The notes below the pieces were generated by a model that was not told the DNA's origin, searched no databases, and saw only the letters and a program-made list of their open reading frames with translations. Positions 1 through 6,990 of a DNA stretch of 21,117 bases are shown here, in pieces. The stretch comes from an uncultured Collinsella sp. Its GTDB lineage: Bacteria > Actinomycetota > Coriobacteriia > Coriobacteriales > Coriobacteriaceae. Numbering within the stretch: position 1 is the stretch's first letter; every line of letters starts with the position of its first letter. A program made the translations under genes and the position numbers. The stretch lies in contig CAKTUC010000018.1 of assembly GCA_934617135.1 (NCBI GenBank), positions 1-21,117 on the forward strand. The letters run 5' to 3'.

Positions 1-30
1 CGACCTTCCTAGTCAGCGTGAATCGATAGC

Positions 31-93
31 AAAAACGGGCTCCGGATCGCTCGATCGTGCCGTATATGGCACGTCAGCAACCCGGAGCCCGTT
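31..93 (-). terminator. Rho-independent terminator of the arg operon
   Basis: A perfect 12-bp inverted repeat (arms 34-45 and 82-93) brackets a smaller internal hairpin. On the minus strand it is followed by a run of five T (31-35). It lies 24 bases after the argD stop codon, so it probably ends the argCJBD transcript and makes argD the last gene of the operon. Confidence 0.88.
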
Positions 94-116
94 CCAAGCA
101 ACTATATTCGCCCGTG

Positions 117-1400
117 CTAGGCCAAAACGCTCGACAGGATCTCAACCAAACTGTCCACGTCGGCTTCCTCGCAGACGAGCGGCGGCAGGAAACGCAGCGT
201 ATGAGCGCCAGTAGCGTTGATCACGGCACCGGCGGCCAGCGCGCGGGCAACAATATCATGTGCATCGCCCGCAGCGTCATCTAAATCGCAGCCGAGCATT
301 AAGCCGCGACCGCGCACCTCGATCACATGCGGCAGCTTGGTGAGCTTTGCCTCCATATAAGCACCCACCTTGGCAGCATGCTCGGCATAATCGCCGCGCA
401 CGAGCGCGGAGAGCGTCGCGGCGCATGCCGCGACGGCCAAGCAGCTACCGCCAAAGGTCGAACCGTGGTCGCCCGGCTTAAACACGTCGGCGATCTCCTT
501 CTTTGCCACCACGGCACCCATGGGCACGCCATCGGCAATGCCCTTGGCAAGGCTCATAATGTCGGGCTCCACGCCATAGGTCTGGAACGCAAACGGCTTG
601 CCGGAGCGGAAGATGCCACACTGGACCTCGTCGGCGATAAGCACGGCGCCCACCTCGTGTGCCAAGTCACGCGCCGCCGCCATAAACTCCTCGGTCATGG
701 GATGTACGCCGCTCTCGCCCTGAATCGGCTCGAGCATCACAGCGCAGATCTCGCTTCCCAGCTGCTTAAAGATCGCACGCAGCTCGTCGACGTCGTTGGG
801 TGTGCAGGCCACAAAGCCGCCCGGCAGAGGACGGAAGCTGTCCTGCAGCCAATCCTGCATGGTGGCGGCAATGGTTTCGAGCGTACGGCCGTGGAAACCA
901 CCGCGCATGCACACGATGGTGTTGCCGCCGTTACCGGCACGCTTGGCATACAGGCGCGCGAGTTTCATCGAACCCTCGTTGGCCTCGGCGCCGGAGTTGG
1001 CAAAGAATGTCTCCCACACCTGCTCGTCCGCAGCCGGGGCACCAAGCGCGGCGGCCGTGGTCTCATCGCCAGCGGCAATGGCATCGGCAAGCACGCGCGC
1101 ACCATCCACGTCATCGTTAGCGAGCTTGGACAGCAGCGCCGCGACCTGGCCGCGCTGCTCAATGTAGAAGTAGTTGGAAACATGCATAAGCTTTTTGGTC
1201 TGCGCCTCGAGCGCCGAGAGCACAGCAGGGTTGCCATGGCCTAAGCTGCACACACCGATACCAGCAAGAAAGTCAAGATACTCGCGACCATCGTCGCCAG
1301 CGAGCTTCATACCATGGCCTTCGACGAACTCGACCGGAGAGCGACCAAAGGTATGCATAACGTAATGGGATTCGAGCGATTGTTGAGCTGCAAGTGACAT
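117..1400 (-). CDS. argD: Acetylornithine aminotransferase (ArgD)
   Basis: This is a 427-residue class-III PLP-dependent aminotransferase. ArgD converts N-acetylglutamate semialdehyde to N-acetylornithine in the cytoplasm, with glutamate as amino donor. The family signature is visible: FFANSGAEANE near 132-142, the PLP-ring aspartate in ADEVQCG (Asp257) and the Schiff-base lysine in SLAKG (Lys286). Between SKLAND (about 91-96) and VWETFFANSG (from about 128) there is an Ala/Asp-rich segment of roughly 30 residues that typical ArgD proteins do not have there. The ATG start has only a weak AAAGG ribosome site. It is the last gene of argCJBD, 68 bases after argB, and a strong terminator follows. 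A relative acting on ornithine or GABA is possible from the fold alone, but the operon context makes ArgD very likely. Confidence 0.95.
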   Translation of the reverse strand: MSLAAQQSLESHYVMHTFGRSPVEFVEGHGMKLAGDDGREYLDFLAGIGVCSLGHGNPAVLSALEAQTKKLMHVSNYFYIEQRGQVAALLSKLANDDVDGARVLADAIAAGDETTAAALGAPAADEQVWETFFANSGAEANEGSMKLARLYAKRAGNGGNTIVCMRGGFHGRTLETIAATMQDWLQDSFRPLPGGFVACTPNDVDELRAIFKQLGSEICAVMLEPIQGESGVHPMTEEFMAAARDLAHEVGAVLIADEVQCGIFRSGKPFAFQTYGVEPDIMSLAKGIADGVPMGAVVAKKEIADVFKPGDHGSTFGGSCLAVAACAATLSALVRGDYAEHAAKVGAYMEAKLTKLPHVIEVRGRGLMLGCDLDDAAGDAHDIVARALAAGAVINATGAHTLRFLPPLVCEEADVDSLVEILSSVLA

Positions 1401-1468
1401 GGGATGCCTTTCGTTGAACGCCAGATGGCGCGAGCTATGGGTGTAGAGATGCGACGATTGCGGACAGG

Positions 1469-2449
1469 CTAAACGGTCTGGAGCTTCTCAACCTCGTCGA
1501 GGTTCTCGGTCAGGCGCGCCGCAAACGTCGAAAGCGGGTGCGGGTGCGTATCGAACTCGTAGGCCGTCTCGGTGGAATGGATCACGGTACCGACGCCGGC
1601 ATCGGTCAGCAGCTCCAGCAGCAGCGAATGTGGCGTCGTGCCGTTGATGATGTGGGCGCGGAAGACGCCGGCGGTAAGGGCATCGACAGCAGCGCGCAGC
1701 TTGGGAATCATGCCCTTATCGACCTCGCCGCCGTAGAGCATCTCGTTGACCTCGTCGAGCGTCAGGTTGGAGATGAGCGAATCCTTATCGCTAAAGTCCT
1801 TGTACAGGCCGTCGACGTCGGTCAAGAAGATCGCCTTGTGCGCGTGGAGCGCCGCGGCGACGGCGCCGGCGGCGGTATCGGCGTTGATGTTGAAGAAGCC
1901 ACCGTCCTCCCCCGCCGCAACCGTAGCGATCACGGGAATGTACTCGCTGTCGAGCAGGCGCTCGATATAGTCGGTGTTGACGTGCGTGACCTTACCTACG
2001 CGGCCGAGCTCGGGGTCGAGCGGCTCGGCGATAAGCGTGCCGGCATCGCTGCCGGACACGCCCACGGCCAAGTTGCCGTGGTGGTTGAGCGCCGCAACCA
2101 GCTCCTGGTTGACCTTACCGCCCAGCACTTCGCGCACGATATCCATGGTGGCCGGCGTGGTCACGCGCTGGCCATTCTTGAACTCGACGGGGATGTCGTA
2201 GTGGCTGAGCGCCTCGTTGATGGCCTTGCCGCCACCGTGCACGATAACAGGGCGCATGCCGATAATCTTGAGCAGGACGATATCGCTCATCACGTCGCGA
2301 CGCAGCTGCTCGTCGACCATGGCAGCGCCGCCGTATTTGATAACGACCGTCTTGCCGGTCAGGTTTTTAATCCACGGCAGCGCCTCGAACAGCAGCTGCG
2401 CGGTAACTTCGTTGGATTCGCTCGAGCGACAATCGCGTGCGAATTTCAT
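1469..2449 (-). CDS. argB: Acetylglutamate kinase (ArgB)
   Basis: This amino-acid kinase phosphorylates N-acetylglutamate with ATP, the second step of the acetylated arginine pathway. Visible motifs are the phosphate-binding KYGGAAM (38-44), HGGGKAINE (71-79), GVSGSDAGTL (130-139), NINADTAAG (188-196) and GMIPKLRAA (246-254). The N-terminal stretch LLFEALPWIKNLTGKTVVIK resembles the extra helix of arginine-sensitive kinases, which suggests feedback inhibition by arginine (inference). About 35 extra residues follow the usual C-terminal end. I chose the ATG at 2449 (MKFARD, 326 residues) because GAGG lies 7 bases upstream and the helix begins right after it. The frame stays open back to 2521, but those residues are Arg-rich and unlike the family. 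Confidence 0.94.
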   Translation of the reverse strand: MKFARDCRSSESNEVTAQLLFEALPWIKNLTGKTVVIKYGGAAMVDEQLRRDVMSDIVLLKIIGMRPVIVHGGGKAINEALSHYDIPVEFKNGQRVTTPATMDIVREVLGGKVNQELVAALNHHGNLAVGVSGSDAGTLIAEPLDPELGRVGKVTHVNTDYIERLLDSEYIPVIATVAAGEDGGFFNINADTAAGAVAAALHAHKAIFLTDVDGLYKDFSDKDSLISNLTLDEVNEMLYGGEVDKGMIPKLRAAVDALTAGVFRAHIINGTTPHSLLLELLTDAGVGTVIHSTETAYEFDTHPHPLSTFAARLTENLDEVEKLQTV

Positions 2450-2530
2450 AGTCGGCCTCGTCTTTCGTATAGCTATCGCGCCACGCCTCGTTACCCGCAA
2501 TCGCAGCGGGACGCGCGGCACATCGGGAGT

Positions 2531-3799
2531 CTAGGAACGGTAGTCGCCGTTGATGGAGATGTACTCGTGCGTGAGGTCGCAAGTCCACACGGTGGTCGCC
2601 GCGTTCCCTGCGCCCAGGTCTGCCGAGATCACGATCTCGGGCGCCTCAAAGCGACGCAGGGCCTCGTCCTCATCAAAGGGAACGGTCAGGCCGTCACGGC
2701 AGACGGGCATACCCATCATGTCGATAGAAACGTCTTCCTGGTTAAAGTGCACGCCACACTTGCCGAGCGCCATGGCAACGCGGCCCCAGTTGCAGTCGTG
2801 GCCGGCGATGCAGGTCTTGACGAGCGGCGAGTTGGCGACAGCACGAGCGGCGATATCGGCCTCCTCGTCGTTCGCGGCGCCGGTGACATTGACCGTCACG
2901 AGCTTGGATGCGCCCTCGCCATCGGCGGCGATATTGCGCGCCAGGCTCTCGCACACCTCATGCACGGCAAAGGCCAGCTCGTCGAAGGCGTCGGAGCCCT
3001 CGACAATGGGTTCGGCATCTGCAGCAGCGGCACCAGAGGCAAGCATGATACAGGTGTCGTTCGTCGAGGTGTCGGAGTCCACCGTCACCTTGTTGAAGGT
3101 CTGCTTGACGGTCGAAAGCAGCAGGGCGTGGAGCGCCGCAGGCTCGACGGGGGCATCGGTCGTGATGATCGCGATCATGGTGGCCATGTTGGGCATGATC
3201 ATGCCCGAGCCCTTGCACATGCCGCCCACCGTATAGACATTGCCCGCATGGCCCTCGGCATCGCTGACGTAGGACACGGCATATTCCTTGGAATGCGTGT
3301 CGGTCGTCATGATGGCGCGAGCGGCATCGGCGCCACCGTGGGCGGAGAGCGCCTCGTAGGCGGCAGGGATGGCGGTCTCGAACGTGTCGATCGGCAGAAT
3401 CTGACCAATTACGCCCGTGGAGGCGACCAGAATCTGCTGGGGCTCGCAGCCGATGACCTGCGAGGCGATGTTGCAGGTCTCGCGCGCGCAGGCAAGACCG
3501 GTCTCACCCGTGGCGGCGTTGGCATTGCCAGAGTTGACCGAAACGCCGGCAATGACGCCGTAGCCCTTGTCGGCGCCGCCCAAGTTGGCACGGCTCACTT
3601 GGACAGGCGCCGCGCAAAAGCGGTTGGTGGTAAACACGCCGGCGCCGGGGCAGGGTTTATCGGGCACGACGAGAGCATAATCCAGGCGCTCAGGGTTCTT
3701 GCGGAATCCGGCATGGATGCCTGCCGCCTTAAAGCCGGCAGCCGCCGTAACGCCGCCCTCTACGGCGCGAATCTTAATGTCAAACAGCTCGGTATTCAT
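2531..3799 (-). CDS. argJ: Bifunctional ornithine acetyltransferase / N-acetylglutamate synthase (ArgJ)
   Basis: ArgJ moves the acetyl group from N-acetylornithine to glutamate, which recycles acetyl groups. In many bacteria it also makes N-acetylglutamate from acetyl-CoA. The 422-residue protein has the family marks: VNSGNANAATG (88-98), the oxyanion-hole region STGVIGQ (127-133) and the self-cleavage site in PNMATMIAIITTD. Thr207 is the expected nucleophile and new N-terminus of the beta chain. AAGG precedes the ATG at a somewhat long distance. It is the second gene of the operon, but 134 bases separate it from argC and that gap holds a terminator-like hairpin. Whether it is bifunctional or only recycles acetyl groups cannot be told from sequence; no argA is seen in the window. 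Confidence 0.95.
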   Translation of the reverse strand: MNTELFDIKIRAVEGGVTAAAGFKAAGIHAGFRKNPERLDYALVVPDKPCPGAGVFTTNRFCAAPVQVSRANLGGADKGYGVIAGVSVNSGNANAATGETGLACARETCNIASQVIGCEPQQILVASTGVIGQILPIDTFETAIPAAYEALSAHGGADAARAIMTTDTHSKEYAVSYVSDAEGHAGNVYTVGGMCKGSGMIMPNMATMIAIITTDAPVEPAALHALLLSTVKQTFNKVTVDSDTSTNDTCIMLASGAAAADAEPIVEGSDAFDELAFAVHEVCESLARNIAADGEGASKLVTVNVTGAANDEEADIAARAVANSPLVKTCIAGHDCNWGRVAMALGKCGVHFNQEDVSIDMMGMPVCRDGLTVPFDEDEALRRFEAPEIVISADLGAGNAATTVWTCDLTHEYISINGDYRS

Positions 3800-3825
3800 C
3801 GTCTTTATGACTCCTTATGTCAAAC

Positions 3826-3904
3826 AAAAAAGGGGCATCGGTTGGTGCGCCATGCCAGCCACAACCATGAGACCAGCTTAAGAGCGGCGCCCCACTCGAT
3901 GCCC
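3826..3904 (-). terminator. Terminator-like hairpin inside the arg operon (argC-argJ gap)
   Basis: On the minus strand an 8-bp outer stem (3897-3904 with 3833-3840, GGGCATCG/CGATGCCC) is followed almost at once by six T (3826-3831). Inside the 56-base loop a second 5-bp GC stem (3886-3890 with 3847-3851) can stack. The hairpin ends about 30 bases before the argJ start. It could be a leaky terminator or an attenuator that lowers argJBD relative to argC. The long loop makes it weaker than the other terminators in the window. Confidence 0.55.
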
Positions 3905-3933
3905 GACTACCAAATCGTTAACAATCGAATGTG

Positions 3934-5004
3934 CTACACCGGGCACGCCACTGTGGGCAAGCCTCGTCGCTCGTCAAAACCAAAGACGATGTTGGCGCAC
4001 TGGACCGCCTGGCCCGCAGCGCCCTTGCACAGATTGTCGATGGCGCCCGTCGCCACCAGCACGCCCGCGCGCTTGTTGAGTGCAAGGCCGATCTGGGCGG
4101 CGTTGGTGCCGACGACCGAAGCCGTCTTGGGCTGCTGGCCGGCATCGAGCACGCGCACGAAGGTGCGACCGGCATAGAACTGCTTGTAGTAGTCGACGAC
4201 GTCCTCAAGAGCCAGAGTATCGAGAGCCTGTTGAGCGAGCGGCATCGTCACCGTGGAAAGCAGACCGCGCTTGAGCGGTGCCAGGTGCGGGGTAAAGACG
4301 ACACGATCGGTCAGACCCAAAATCTGCTCGATCTCGGGCGTATGGCGATGCTTGCCCACGCCATACGCCTCTAGGTTTTCGTCGGCACTGCAAAAATGCG
4401 TGCGGGCGTTACAGGACTTGCCAGCGCCCGTCACACCGCTGATGGCATCGACGATCACGGGGCCGCTCTGGGCAACCCAGCCGGCGCGCACGGCAGGCGC
4501 GGCGGCAAGGCTCGTTGCGGTGGGATAGCAGCCGGCGCAGGCGACCAGCACGGGCTTGCCGTCGGCATGGTTGGATGCAGCGGTCTCCAGGTCCTTGCAG
4601 AACAGCTCGGGCAGGCCGAAAGCGCGCGTCTCGAGCAGCTCGGGGCTCGTGTGCTCAGCGGCATACCAAGCCTCAAACACAGCCGGGTCGCTCAGACGGT
4701 AGTCGGCCGAAAGGTCAAAGCAGGAAACGCCCGCGGCAAGCAGGGCGGGCACTTGCGCCATGGCGGCCGTGTGCGGCACGGCCAAAAAGACGGCATCGCA
4801 GGATTTGAGCTCGGGAGCATCATGCGTCGTGAAGACAAGGTCGCTTACGCCGGCGAAGCTCGGGTAGACCGCAGACAGCGGCTGGCCGGCATCGGCGTTG
4901 GACGTAATGGCGACAAGTTCAAACTCGGGATGGCCGAGGACGAGGCGAATGAGCTCGGCACCGGCGTATCCTGCTGCACCGACAATTCCAACCTTTAAAG
5001 ACAT
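3934..5004 (-). CDS. argC: N-acetyl-gamma-glutamyl-phosphate reductase (ArgC)
   Basis: ArgC reduces N-acetylglutamyl phosphate to the semialdehyde with NADPH, the third step of arginine synthesis. The 356-residue protein starts with the dinucleotide-binding loop GIVGAAGYAGAELIR (6-20). It carries the catalytic cysteine in VACAGCYPTATSLA (Cys159), the usual GCYPT signature. VPHTA (77-81) and FDLSADYRL (96-104) are also typical. The ATG at 5004 has AAGGAG 8 bases upstream. It is the first gene of the operon. Two ARG-box-like palindromes lie about 85-120 bases upstream, so ArgR repression by arginine is the likely control. Confidence 0.95.
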   Translation of the reverse strand: MSLKVGIVGAAGYAGAELIRLVLGHPEFELVAITSNADAGQPLSAVYPSFAGVSDLVFTTHDAPELKSCDAVFLAVPHTAAMAQVPALLAAGVSCFDLSADYRLSDPAVFEAWYAAEHTSPELLETRAFGLPELFCKDLETAASNHADGKPVLVACAGCYPTATSLAAAPAVRAGWVAQSGPVIVDAISGVTGAGKSCNARTHFCSADENLEAYGVGKHRHTPEIEQILGLTDRVVFTPHLAPLKRGLLSTVTMPLAQQALDTLALEDVVDYYKQFYAGRTFVRVLDAGQQPKTASVVGTNAAQIGLALNKRAGVLVATGAIDNLCKGAAGQAVQCANIVFGFDERRGLPTVACPV

Positions 5005-5087
5005 ATCAGACTCCTTGTCTGCAGTTATGCACTGATGCGCATCCCGCAGCCGTCGTTATGAAGTGGGTTGAAACTTTAGCACCAAAA

Positions 5088-5126
5088 GATGCATATATAC
5101 GCAAATCTTTTGCATATTCATGCATT
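5088..5126 (-). promoter_or_regulatory. Tandem ARG boxes (probable ArgR operator) upstream of argC
   Basis: There are two AT-rich imperfect palindromes, TGCATATATACGCA (5090-5103) and TGCATATTCATGCA (5111-5124). Taken as 18-bp boxes (5088-5105 and 5109-5126) they are separated by 3 bp, so their centres are 21 bp apart. This is the standard layout of paired ArgR boxes. The minus-strand text TGCATGAATATGCA contains the TGAATA core of known ARG boxes. A TATATA within the first box could be the -10 region, so bound ArgR would block RNA polymerase. The argR gene is not in the window. Confidence 0.68.
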
Positions 5127-5171
5127 GAAACAATCCCGACACATTCGCTCGAAGGAATTGACAAATATATA

Positions 5172-5224
5172 CGGGCCCCACATTGCTCGGTGCGCCTTAC
5201 GGTGACGTTGCAATGTGGGGCCCG
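5172..5224 (-). terminator. Terminator of the riboflavin/FMN operon
   Basis: A perfect 15-bp inverted repeat (5172-5186 and 5210-5224, CGGGCCCCACATTGC) has a 23-base loop. On the minus strand it is followed by TATATATTTG. It lies 45 bases after the stop of the second split-barrel gene and before the argC promoter, so it should separate the two operons. The U tract is mixed with A, which is not ideal, but the stem is very strong. Confidence 0.78.
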
Positions 5225-5269
5225 CTACATGCGAGAATTTGAATTGTCGAGGTTTGCCGGGATACACGT

Positions 5270-5680
5270 CTAGAGCTCGACCGGCACCCATTCGTCGTGG
5301 TTGCAGATAAAGGCCTCGGGGTCCTCCACACTAAAGAAGACAAGCGTGGGGTCGTTCGACCCCTCATAATGCTCGCCCAGGCGCTCTAGATGCTTCCATC
5401 CGGCCTCACGCATATCGCCCGCCGCCTGGTCATCCAGGCCGGCACGCCCGCGCAAGATGAGCCAACCATGGCCCGGCCACCAGCTCGTGGCCTCAAAGCG
5501 CTGATTTTGCAGCAGCTCCTGCCACACGTCTTTGGTGCGCGCCGTCACAAACCACAGCTTGCCATCCTGGATCTGCGCAAACGAGAACGGACGCACATGC
5601 GGCTGCCCGTCCACGCTCGTCGCCAGATACCACGCCGGCACCGACGTCAGATACTCCAGTACCGTATCCAATCCGTCCAC
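5270..5680 (-). CDS. Pyridoxamine 5'-phosphate oxidase-like FMN-binding split-barrel protein (second copy)
   Basis: This small flavin-binding split-barrel protein, about 136 residues, belongs to the pyridoxamine 5'-phosphate oxidase-like superfamily. The core VPAWYLATSVDGQPHVRPFS, then DGKLWFVTARTKDVWQELLQ and FEATSW, matches the family pattern of a strand pair, an Arg-Pro step and a WxxL helix. Such proteins bind FMN or another flavin and act as oxidoreductases; the substrate cannot be read from sequence. It is clearly a paralogue of the gene just upstream, 32 bases away. I chose the GTG at 5680 because AGGAGG (5685-5690) lies directly in front. A GTG at 5695 in the same frame lies upstream of that site. 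It is the last gene of the riboswitch operon. Confidence 0.85.
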   Translation of the reverse strand: MDGLDTVLEYLTSVPAWYLATSVDGQPHVRPFSFAQIQDGKLWFVTARTKDVWQELLQNQRFEATSWWPGHGWLILRGRAGLDDQAAGDMREAGWKHLERLGEHYEGSNDPTLVFFSVEDPEAFICNHDEWVPVEL

Positions 5681-5712
5681 GTTTCCTCCTGTCACCGGTC
5701 CATTTGTGCGAA

Positions 5713-6159
5713 TTAGAGCTCGAGCTGTTCCTCGCTGCCGTCGATATCGCAGAAGCGGGCGGCGATATTGCGGACCGAGAAGAATGCCAGGCGTCCGTCG
5801 TTGGCGCTCTCGTGATCCTCGCCAATGCCCACCATGTGCTTAAAGCCAGCCAAGCGCACCCGGTCGCTCACGACCGCGTCGTCCTCGAGCGCAGCCTCGC
5901 CGGTCAGCGCAATCCAGCACTCCCCCGGTTTCCAGCCCGAGACCTCAAACTTGGGATTCGCGCTCAGCTCGGCCCACACGTCCTTGTCACGCGAGGTGCA
6001 AAACCACAGCTTGCCATCATCGACCATGGCAAACGAGAACGGCCTCACGCGCGGTTGATGCCCGTCGGTCACATCGGTTGTAGCGAGATACCACGCGGGG
6101 ATGCGCCTGAGGTACGAACAGGCTCGCTCGAGCTGCGCCGTGCGATCGATATCGGTCAT
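5713..6159 (-). CDS. Pyridoxamine 5'-phosphate oxidase-like FMN-binding split-barrel protein (first copy)
   Basis: A 148-residue split-barrel flavoprotein with the same core as its downstream neighbour: IPAWYLATTD (20-29), PRVRPFSFAMVDDGKLWFCT (36-55), then SRDKDVWAELSANPKFEVSG. The family usually binds FMN at a dimer interface and reduces small molecules; the true substrate is unknown. The ATG has AAAGGGG 7 bases upstream. It begins 30 bases after ecfT on the same strand with no terminator between, so it is probably transcribed with the riboflavin transporter. A role using the FMN made from imported riboflavin is therefore an attractive inference. The C-terminus ends in an acidic tail (DGSEEQLEL). 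Confidence 0.86.
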   Translation of the reverse strand: MTDIDRTAQLERACSYLRRIPAWYLATTDVTDGHQPRVRPFSFAMVDDGKLWFCTSRDKDVWAELSANPKFEVSGWKPGECWIALTGEAALEDDAVVSDRVRLAGFKHMVGIGEDHESANDGRLAFFSVRNIAARFCDIDGSEEQLEL

Positions 6160-6189
6160 AGGGACCCCTTTCTTGCGATCGAATCGCGC

Positions 6190-6990
6190 CTAAACAAGTT
6201 GAAGATTGATGACGATGACACACGCGAGCAGCAACGCCGTCACCACCGCAGCCAGCGCATCGCCGCGGCCAAACACAAGCGTATGCAGGCGCGTGCGGCC
6301 CTGCTCGCCGTGGTAGCAACGGGCATCCATGGCGGCAGACAACGTCTCAGCATGACGGAACACGCCCGTGAACAGCGGAATCGCCACACTGCCGAGCATG
6401 CGCACGCCGCCGAGCGGGCCTCCCGTCACGCGCGCACCGCGGCTCGCCTGCGCATCGGCCGTCTGCCTCATCTCGGTGGCGAACTGCGGCATAAAGCGCA
6501 GCGCGATACCCATAATCATACCGAGCTCGTGCGCAGGAAGTCCCACACGCGCAAACGGCGCGAGCAGGCGCTCAAAGCCCGCGGTGAGGTCGAGCGTCGG
6601 TGTGGTGAGCGTGATGGCGCTCATACCGGCCATCATCAAGGTCAGGCGGCACGCCATAAAGGCGGCGGAATGCAACGAGCCCTCGCTTATCTGCAAAAAG
6701 CCGAGCTGCCACAGAATGCGCCCACTCTGGTCGGAAAACAGGTTGAGCACCGCGACCACCGCGACAATCGCCAGCAGCGGCGCCATCGATGACAGAACGC
6801 GACGAGCCGGCACCCGGGACACGGTATAGATCAGGACGACGAAGATTGCGACCGGGACCAGTCCGCGGAAGCTGTTGACCGTGAGCGTCGTGATCAGAAA
6901 CACAAAGCCCAAGAGCAACTTGGTTCGCGGGTCCAGGCGGTGGATTGCACTATCGCCGGGATAGTAGCTGCCAAACGAAAACGCCTCCAT
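6190..6990 (-). CDS. ecfT: ECF transporter transmembrane component EcfT
   Basis: A 266-residue integral membrane protein of the CbiQ/EcfT family. It couples ATP hydrolysis by the EcfA ATPases to movement of the substrate-binding S component. Hydrophobic segments lie at about 25-60, 68-84, 105-130, 150-168 and 244-264. The two family coupling motifs that dock into the ATPases are visible as ASRG (182-185) and DARC (222-225, in AAMDARCYHG). The second departs from the usual Ala-Arg-Gly by ending in Cys. The N-terminal IHRLDPRTKLLLGF is the classic EcfT opening. The start ATG overlaps the ecfA stop by one base (TAATG), so translation is probably coupled. Confidence 0.93.
   Translation of the reverse strand: MEAFSFGSYYPGDSAIHRLDPRTKLLLGFVFLITTLTVNSFRGLVPVAIFVVLIYTVSRVPARRVLSSMAPLLAIVAVVAVLNLFSDQSGRILWQLGFLQISEGSLHSAAFMACRLTLMMAGMSAITLTTPTLDLTAGFERLLAPFARVGLPAHELGMIMGIALRFMPQFATEMRQTADAQASRGARVTGGPLGGVRMLGSVAIPLFTGVFRHAETLSAAMDARCYHGEQGRTRLHTLVFGRGDALAAVVTALLLACVIVINLQLV

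Noticed and set aside
2450..2521. A longer ArgB start at 2521.
   Set aside because: The extra residues are Arg-rich and unlike the family. The ATG at 2449 has GAGG in front and fits the known N-terminal helix.
1538..4177. A very long open frame (879 codons) on the plus strand opposite argB and argJ.
   Set aside because: It is antisense to well-identified arg genes, has no recognisable domain, and long antisense frames are expected in GC-rich coding DNA.
5058..5273. A 71-codon plus-strand frame in the argC upstream region.
   Set aside because: It runs through the ARG boxes and the operon terminator, has no good ribosome site and no recognisable domain.
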